Below, piece after piece: positions 53,736-60,202 of a stretch of 60,202 nucleotides of DNA; the first letter of the stretch is position 1; each line of letters opens with the position of its first letter. Source of the DNA: Chara braunii (taxonomy: Eukaryota > Streptophyta > Charophyceae > Charales > Characeae). The DNA lies in assembly GCA_003427395.1 (NCBI GenBank), contig BFEA01000197.1:982239-1042440 (forward strand), written 5' to 3'. Below the pieces are notes generated by a model. The model was not told where the DNA came from. It saw nothing but the letters and a program-made list of their open reading frames with translations, and ran no database searches. The position numbers and the translations under genes are program-made.

Positions 53736-54617
53736 GTGGCAAGAAGCAGGCGATTGGCAATGGGTGACAGAGGTAATCCTACAACTCCTCTTTCTCCCCT
53801 CTCATCTTCATCTTTTCTCTCCCTACCCGACAAATTTTGTTATTTTTGTGAAGCGATTTCGCGCGTCTACTCACTCTCAATGCGTCCTAGTGGCGAAGGG
53901 TATGGAGAATGGATATTAGATTGTCCACAGTGTGTCGCACGAGCCAATGGCTCGTGCGTCCAGTTTAGAAATGGCAATAAGCCTTGGTTGTGTCCCTTGT
54001 GTCGGACTGATAAGATCCCCACCGAAGCTCGATTTCTTGACGCCACGTCAGGAGGGTTGGAAAAGACCCGGAAGTTTAGCAGGGCCGAGGTATGGACGGG
54101 CATCGCTCTAGTTCAAGTTGCCACCTTAGTAGGTAAGCCCCTCCATGACTTCACTAAGGAGGATCGGAGGAGGGCCAACGAAAGGGCTAGGGACTATCGC
54201 TGGAACGAGAGCCGGTTAGAAAAACGGAAGATGAATGGTAGCGGGATTTGGATGGTAGTGCCGCACTCGTTTGTGAGGTATGACTGGGTTAAGACGGGGC
54301 ATGAGGAAACAGCAGCCCATTTTGCCGTACGGATCATGGAAGCGGCAATCGACAAGAACGAGTGGTATTGGTCCAATATTCGCGATGATGTGAAATTCAT
54401 CATCGTGAATTGCCAGGTCTGCGCAGCTGACAAGGAGCTGATCCAGCCACCAAGATCGATAGTGCCAACGGTAGTTGAACGGTCGTTTCAAAGGGTTAGC
54501 ATGGATACTACCGATATTGTGGTGCCCCCTGGACCTAATAGCTGCGAGTATTCAATCCTACTGGTATTCGTAAACCACTTTTCGAAATGGATTGAGGCAT
54601 ATCTGTGTCGTACATGA
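53736..54617 (+). pseudogene. Element B PHD-like zinc finger plus integrase N-terminus
   Basis: From the ATG at 53760 a Ser/Pro-rich start leads to a Cys cluster: FCYFC, then EWILDCPQCVARANGSC, then KPWLCPLC. Spacing and the WI-x-DC/W-x-C-x2-C pattern resemble a PHD finger, though the central His is not evident. A linker precedes the integrase zinc domain (H-x3-AH ... C-x2-C, NCQVC) and the first catalytic Asp (RVSMDTTDIVV), ending ILLVFVNHFSKWIEAY and a TGA. A frameshift separates this from RNase H. A finger between RNase H and integrase is unusual for Ty3/gypsy pol. Confidence 0.7.
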
Positions 54618-55480
54618 CAGGCGGCTGAAATTGCGTGATATGTCAACCGGTTTCTTGGGATGCAGCAGGACACAGAGGAAATCCTGACCGACAATGGGGT
54701 AGAATTCAGAGGGGAAGTTTTAAGAAATCTGGTCGTACACGGCGTCGCTTTTCGGAACACTGCACCCCACATGTCGCAATCTAATGGTCTGGTGGAAAAC
54801 GAAAATCGAGTGATAAAGACAGCGCTACGACGAAACATAGCGGCACGGGATCCGAGGCCCTGACCCGATATCGTAGATCACATCCTCGCGGTCCATCGGG
54901 GAATGTCTCACGAATCGACGGGCCTTAGCCCCTTCCAATTACGAACCAATAGCGTAGCTTGTGTCTCGATACCGAGCCTCCCCGACGAATCTTCATTGAA
55001 CNGNCGNCCCACAAGAGCCACGGTTCGGGACAAGGCCAAACGGCACATGGAGCTGATGGAACGGTCCCTTCCCCGATTAGCCCGAAAACGCCAGAAAATG
55101 ACTTAGTTGGGCCACGAACGACAGGTCTGTAGCTACAAGGCCTGAAATGGGAACGCAAGACCACGGCCCCAGTATAAATTAGGGGACCTGGTGCAGGTGA
55201 GAAAATGTGCTCGCCAAGGGAAGATAGTGCCACGATTCTTTGGGCGATTTCGTGTGATCGAATTCGGCCCGAACGGGGTGAACACCGTGCGCCTTGTGTC
55301 GGAGGTCTCGGGAAGCCGATCGGCTCGACCGATCGTCCGACACATGTCTTATCTACGTCTTCTCCCTTCCTCTCCATCTCAAGCTGCCTTTGCTTCCTCC
55401 ATCGCTACAGAAGAGGACGATGATTCCTTATCGCTATCATCCCCTCCTGCTTCTCTTACTCTGTCCTCATCGCCATCGTC
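54618..55480 (+). pseudogene. Element B integrase core and C-terminus
   Basis: After the TGA near 54615 the core continues: EEILTDNGVEFRGE (second Asp) and SQSNGLVENENRVIK (catalytic Glu), then a TGA near 54861, HRGMSHESTGLSPFQLRTN, ambiguous bases at 55002-55007, and KLGDLVQVRKCARQGKIV, PRFFGRFRVIEFGPNGVNTV, typical of the C-terminal DNA-binding part. It ends in a Ser-rich tail with TGA at about 55482. No chromodomain is seen, unlike element A. Confidence 0.8.
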
Positions 55481-56962
55481 ATGAGTTTTCTCACTGAGTG
55501 GGCTCTCAACGATCACATGCTGGTGCTACGTGGCGACATTTCGGCAATTCGACAAGTTCATCACCCGCGATTCAGTCTGGACCTCCTACGGCTCGCACAG
55601 TTCTTCAGCACTACCGGGGTGTAGGCAGCGGCGGAGTTCCGATTCACCGGTCATCGACAAGCGATCGTATTGGAAAAGGCGACGGCGGTTCGACGGCTAT
55701 CAGCACCAGGAGTTAGCCACGTGTCTACCGTCATCATCTTCAGTGGTGACATTAGCGCGATCAGCCCTCTGCGGCACACGGCCATCTGGACGTTGCTAAG
55801 GGAGTGGGTCAACAACTGGCAGCAGAGTGGAACCAGTGGCTTACTCGTCACGACGATAATCTTGTCCCCGAGGATGACATCGAAGTCGGAGGACTCCGGA
55901 CGTCTCGACACGAGCCCGCGGTGGTGCTTCCTAAGCTCGTCCCTTTCCAGCGTCCTCAATGAACCGATCTCGACTCTCTAGTACCTTTGCTCTCCCCTCT
56001 CTCTACCCTACCTTCTGGCAGTCTGACCTTTGCCTCCATCTCTCTTTTCGTATGGAACCACTTGTTGTCCCCCTCTTCGACAGTGGGAGATGTGGTGTGA
56101 GCACTTCGTTGATCTTTCGGTGTCTCTGGTCGGAGTGCAGCTGACGTGGACAAGGGACATAGAGCACCGCACCTGGGTTGCATACGTGGAACTGTTGGTC
56201 ATCCAAGCGTGGATGACGGAGGTGAAAGGAGACCTTCGTGGATTTCTATTCGGATCGGTTCGTCTCGGCTATCGACAGCAGATCGTACAGGAACTCACGA
56301 TTCCCCTCGCGCAGCTGGCTGACGATCTCCCTCTCGATATCGTTTCGCAGTGTGACGAGAGCCCGGTCCCGCACGTCCTTTCATGAACTCTGACACCCTA
56401 CCTGCAGTGGTCGGCTTGCCTCGAGGAGCTAGCAGGTAACAACAACCCGCCATCGCAACAACCATACCGAGACCCCCGGGGGATAATAGACCTCGCCTTC
56501 TTTCAGTCTTGAACGACATCCGAGGAGGACACCCTGGAAGTAGGAAGTTACAGTGAGCACAACGAGGGAGAGCAGAGCAACGAAGATGAGGAAGAAGAAG
56601 AAGATCAGTTGGAGGAAGACGAGGGATCTGAGTGGGAGATGTTAGGAGAAGAGGCGGATCGTGTAGAGCCACACGAGGAGGATCCCGAGGCGGCGCGAAG
56701 AAGAGAAGAGATCGCAGCAGGGAAGCAGCTGCTGGAGTTCGCTAGTGGAGTAGATTTGTCGATACCAAACAACCCAGCCAAAAATCCCGAGCCACCCAAG
56801 AACGACGATGGGGACCTTGTTGTAGAGACGCCGAGGGCACCGTCCCGACGGCGACGAAGCCGATCTTCCTTCCCCTCCACCTCAGCCCGTCCACCAGTTC
56901 AAGCTCGTACCGATGCGGGGCATCGGGCTTCGTCCCCGATCCTTATCCCGTCATCCCCTTGA
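55481..56962 (+). pseudogene. Element B third ORF, unknown, degenerate
   Basis: The ATG at 55481 overlaps the end of integrase (ATGA). One frame carries on to 56962 through stops near 55622, 55979, 56384 and 56513, with one probable local shift around 55860. Readable parts include HHPRFSLDLLRLAQFFSTTG, HTAIWTLLREWVNNWQQ, TWVAYVELLVIQAWMTEVKG and a strongly acidic segment (SNEDEEEEEDQLEEDE) followed by RRREEIAAGKQLLEFASGVD. No membrane helix or known domain. Its place, between pol and the 3' LTR, is where env-like or accessory ORFs sit in other elements; the function is unknown. Confidence 0.45.
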
Positions 56963-57440
56963 CCACCTAACCCTTCGCCAGATCACTACCCGCATCACCT
57001 TCCCCTGCAATCCCTTCGCAATCGACACTTTCCGCTTCTTCTACGCCACCCGTCTTGCTGTCACGATTCATCCTCATCCTTCTACCCGGTGTGCCACCCC
57101 TGTCTTCTGTCTCCACGCCCTTCTCTTCAGCGCCGCGTAGCGAGGCCACAACATCATCGAGGTTTATTGCATGATCACGGGGACTATCCCCGCATGCGAA
57201 AACCATGATCACTTCCGCACGGCGCTTTTCCGAACTTTCACCACCCGCTACCCCGACTATCTCGCCTCCCTCTCTCATAGTGGTAATCGATTCCCTCGGT
57301 TCCACCGGATCATCCGATATCAGGAGCTTCCGGAGACAGTCGTGGGATTAGAACGCTTCCTGCCCCCACTCCCGACTAACCCACCCCCTCGCCATGCCGC
57401 CATGTATCGTCCTCCCTTTCCCCTTCCCTTAGGTCATTGA
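56913..57440 (+). pseudogene. Downstream ORF near the 3' LTR, unknown
   Basis: One frame, interrupted by a TAG near 57139, gives RQITTRITFPCNPFAIDTF and, after 57171, HDHFRTALFRTFTTRYPDYL and RIIRYQELPETVVGLERF. It overlaps the previous ORF's end in another frame and may be its continuation after a shift. No family recognised. 57441-57689 shows nothing further; no obvious polypurine tract precedes the LTR. Confidence 0.3.
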
Positions 57441-57883
57441 TGCACGGTTGATTGACACGTGTCACGGCGATGGCACACACGATCCCCTCCTCGGACTGAA
57501 GAAAGCCCATCCTGAGGAAATTGTAGGACAGAGCCACGTGTGCCACCAGGGATGACGTCCCCACTCTTATCGAACAGTAAGTGGCAACAAAGAAGTATCC
57601 CCGTGTCAATCGATTAGAGAGATCAACATGTGTCATGATTCAAGCAAGCAGGAGCTTGCTTAAGATTGGAACCCCAAGGGCGTCACATATGTGACGAACC
57701 AATTTTTATTCCTCGCGATCTTCTGCGCGATGACACTGAGGGGTCCTAAGATGGGAAGGTTGGGCCAATTACGGGAGATCGGGATCGATGGGAAATTGCA
57801 TCGGTGTCCTCGCTTTTTCGTCTTTTCTCTTTCGTCGCTTCTTTTCAAATGGCTGGGTTCAGGGTCGGGCAAGTCCCGAGATG

Positions 57884-58631
57884 CTGTGTAACCGTATGAA
57901 CGCCGTGAATGCGCGTTCACGTTCAAACGCGCGCGTTCAAACCCCCCAGCCCCGCGTTCAATCGCGCTCAAACGCGCTACGCGCGCGCGCACGCAAAAAT
58001 ATTGAACGCGGTGTCGCGGGGCGCGCGCGCGCGACGAGGGCTACGGGGTGGTGGTCCGAGTTCAACAGACCCCCGAAGTGCGAAAACCGCCCCCCGGGAC
58101 CACCCGATAGCCCCCCCAGCCCACGGTCCCCACCCCCCCAAAACCGCCACCTGCCTGGTCCTGCCAAGCGCCGACTCCCCTACCCCCAACCAACGGATGG
58201 CCACCCACTCCCGCCACCTCCCCTCCGACCGTGCCGCTGTGCCACCCGGGGTTGTTGTTTTTTTCTTTTTTTTTCCCGCCCACAATTACAACCCCCCAAA
58301 CCACGCCACCCATTTACACACTCACAAACTGACACACACACACATTCACATACGCACATACACACACAAAATCACACCGTCGCACACACATGGGCACTTT
58401 TTTTTTTTTTTACCCGACCACCCTCCCAAGTGGACCCCACGGGCCCACATGCTCCCCTGACGGCACAGTGCCCTCGCAGGCAGCTCCCGGGTCCTCCCCA
58501 GCCCCCATAGCACCTTCAGCCCCCCCTGCGCAAGCGCGTCAAACGCGTTCAGGGGCGTTCAGTGAACGCGCGTTCACCGCGTTCATAAACTGAACGTGGA
58601 ACGCGCGTTCAATGAACGCGCGGTAACACAA
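57884..58631. mobile_element. hAT-type MITE, 748 bp, with 8-bp target duplication
   Basis: CCGAGATG lies at 57876-57883 and 58632-58639; the empty LTR copy has it once (CCCGAGATGGCC near 33860). The ends are CTGTGTAACCG and, reversed, TTGTGTTACCG. Both subterminal zones are packed with GAACGC/GCGTTC. The middle is C-rich with CA tracts and modules also found at 4.2-4.4 kb. No transposase; the long open frames inside are compositional. Confidence 0.9.
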
Positions 58632-59210
58632 CCGAGATGGCCGATTGAGTGGCTGTTGCGCCGACAAAGGCGCAAATAATAATGTTTTACGTCGCTTCTT
58701 TCTTGATTCTGTTGTCGGGTTTTAGGCGTGGAGGTCGCGTGAGAATTTTGCTTCGTTCTTTTTTAATTTCTTTTTCGAATCTTGTCGAGCCCTTGATGGC
58801 CCTCGAAACTTCGGACTTTCTTTAAGAATTTGTGCTTTTTGCATTTTTGCATTAGATAGGAATTTTGGAATTTTGGAATTTAGGAATTCGGGATTTCTTT
58901 TGCCGCACGTGCTTCTTTTTGCGGCTGCATCGGAGCTTTGATTAGTCGGCGCCCTTAATCTTGCAAGTAACTGTAATTTTTGGGCGGGCGCCATTGAAAC
59001 TGTATCTTTCTTCTTGAGCTTCGTCTTTCCCGCTCTCCCTTTCCCTTTTGCTGTGCCTAGTTAGCCCGCGGCCTGCATGATCGGATCGCTGCGTAGAGAG
59101 TGGCTACGTCCCCCACGCCGCGGTCTGGCCATGCAGAACGTAGGCGCTCCCTCTCCTAATCCCCTTTCTAAGTCCTTCCAATTCCGTGTTTTTCGCGCAT
59201 GCATGCACGA

Positions 59211-59570
59211 TATAAATTTCGGTTGCGCGATTAGATAGCTCTCTAAACCAGCTGTTGGAAGCTCGGGGTAGCGCGATCAGTGAGGGTCGGCTCATGAGCG
59301 AAGTAAGACATGAGTTGAAATGGGAGTCGGGCGACCCGATGAGCTGGTGCCGAATGTGCGGGGTTGACGCGTGGGGCTACGACGAACTGTAGCGAGCGGG
59401 CGAACCTGACGGGTGCAGGAGGACTAAGAGGGGTGACGACTTCGTGGGTTGGTGCGTGACGACGGACTGTCCGCATCGGGGAGAGAGAGAGAGGAAGAGA
59501 GAGTTGAGGTTGATGGACGTGGAGTTACAATTTTCTTTGTCTTATCTCCCTCTTTGTTTTTGTATATAAA
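59211..59570 (+). promoter_or_regulatory. Candidate LTR promoter boxes
   Basis: TATAAATT at 59211 after GCATGCATGC, and TATATAAA at 59563-59570, matching the boxes of the 5' LTR. Confidence 0.5.
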
Positions 59571-59657
59571 TTTTGATCTCGACTCAGGGCGGCTCGCCCA
59601 TTTTTCTTTGTTTTCGGAATCCTTGTCTCGGTTTCAGGCCACACTCGTTTTGCGATT

Positions 59658-60202
59658 AACAGCGATTTCGTCAAAACAGACATTTTATATTTTTTTAACG
59701 AAATTGGAATTGTCATTTTCATTGTGATTTTGGTGACTTTTGATGCTTTGTTAAGTCAATTTTTGGGAGGTACCCCACTTTTGTTTGTATTTTGTGGTCC
59801 TGTTTACCGCAAATTTTACATCGCTTTCTTATAAAATTAAGGGGGTGTTACAATTTCATTGCCATTATAGAAAGCTATAGGGGTTTTTTTTTATCAATTT
59901 TGTTACTTTTCAAGCATATCGATTAACATTTATTACCTTTCATAGTATAAAATCATGAAATTTTCTTGTTGTCTCCGACCAATACATGAAGATTAGAGAA
60001 ACATATTGAGTATCATACCAATAAACACCTATGATTAGCAGTATATATATGGGTTGTTTCATGATTGCATTGGTTGGTTTGCTATTCTTATGTATTTTTA
60101 CATGAATTTTATATTTATCGAAGTGTTGTGTTGTCCCCGCAAATACCCTCCTCTTTGCCCCCCTACCCTCCTGCCCTCCCTCGAAAATATATGGAGCCCC
60201 TT
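59658..60202. mobile_element. Relative of the foldback element, cut by the window edge
   Basis: AACAGCGATTTCGTCAAAAC and the following AT-rich 25 bp match the arm of the element at 47327 with several changes. The sequence then diverges into AT-rich DNA without a gene. It interrupts the 3' LTR of element B, so it is a separate, longer family member or another element with the same end. Confidence 0.6.

Larger units (their letters stand above)
33733..59657 (+). mobile_element. Element B: large Ty3/gypsy element, split by about 13 kb of other DNA
   Basis: Same-strand order: LTR (33733-36162), primer-binding site, gag (36306-37680), foreign or unassigned DNA (37.7-50.6 kb), protease-RT-RNase H, zinc finger, integrase, extra ORFs, LTR (57690-59657). 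The two LTRs are about 94-95% identical where I aligned them by eye. Every ORF is broken. It is possible that gag and pol come from two different insertions of one family; the shared strand, order and flanking LTRs favour one element. Confidence 0.65.
57690..59657 (+). repeat. Element B 3' LTR, with MITE inside and cut at its right side
   Basis: Starts TGTGACGAACCAATTTT and follows the other family-B LTRs to GTTTTGCGATT at 59657, where the foldback relative begins. The remaining 1.1 kb or so of LTR is not in the window. The MITE at 57884-58631 is absent at the matching place in the other LTR (33856-33870). Confidence 0.85.

Noticed and set aside
55481-56962. Envelope-like gene in element B
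   Set aside because: No signal peptide, transmembrane segment or cleavage site is visible in the readable parts.
57788-58510. Plus-strand 240-codon ORF over the LTR and MITE
   Set aside because: It crosses the MITE boundary and is Pro/Arg/His-rich by composition.

Overview
The window is a gene-poor, repeat-saturated stretch of a large nuclear eukaryotic genome. Signs of this are chromodomain Ty3/gypsy elements primed by initiator-Met tRNA, a BED/DUF659 hAT transposase, LINE remnants with target-site duplications, SINE-like retroposons, very long (GA)n, (CT)n, (TAA)n and poly(A) tracts, and splice-like signals. The protein families look plant or streptophyte-alga like (a charophyte such as Chara is my guess), but nothing in the sequence proves the species. 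I see no intact host gene. Almost everything recognisable is a mobile element, usually nested in another and broken by stops and frameshifts.

Layout. 1-3.5 kb: a minus-strand GIY-YIG nuclease gene remnant (RS-rich start, coiled coil, SAP-like segment, nuclease) and one orphan exon that uses a (CT)n tract as its acceptor. 3.5-5 kb: short tandem repeats. 5-11.2 kb: a hAT transposon on the minus strand, with BED finger, DUF659 core, frameshifted dimerisation region and a very long low-complexity tail. An assembly gap covers its 5' side. Its right end (11205) sits inside an LTR. 11.2-21.8 kb: element A, a minus-strand chromodomain Ty3/gypsy element (3' LTR cut by the hAT element, polypurine tract, integrase, RT/RNase H, protease, gag, leader, primer-binding site, 1.03-kb 5' LTR). 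A 2.36-kb solo LTR of family B is inserted in its leader. 21.8-33.7 kb: retroposon territory, with SINE-like copies, poly(A)-only insertions with duplicated flanks, a 1.3-kb long-TIR element holding a nested hAT-like MITE, palindrome arrays, microsatellites, and a 1.8-kb 5'-truncated LINE with a perfect 15-bp duplication.

33.7-59.7 kb: element B, a plus-strand Ty3/gypsy element (5' LTR, primer-binding site, gag, then protease, RT, RNase H, a PHD-like zinc finger, integrase, extra ORFs, 3' LTR), split between gag and pol by about 13 kb. That insert holds a dense array of small hairpins (38.2-40.0 kb), a series of (TAA)n blocks with donor-like GTAAGT signals (40.5-46.9 kb), a second LINE remnant carrying a 267-bp foldback element with 92-bp arms, and a SINE-like retroposon. 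The 3' LTR carries a 748-bp hAT MITE with a clean 8-bp duplication. It is then cut by a relative of the foldback element that runs off the window.

How the parts may relate. The hAT gene and the MITE share terminal and GAACGC-rich subterminal sequence, so the gene's family probably mobilised the MITE. LINE 3' tails and the SINE-like copies share a core, which suggests LINE-driven mobilisation of the SINE. The most unusual unexplained features are the hairpin array, the foldback/cruciform element, and the extra domains and ORFs of element B.
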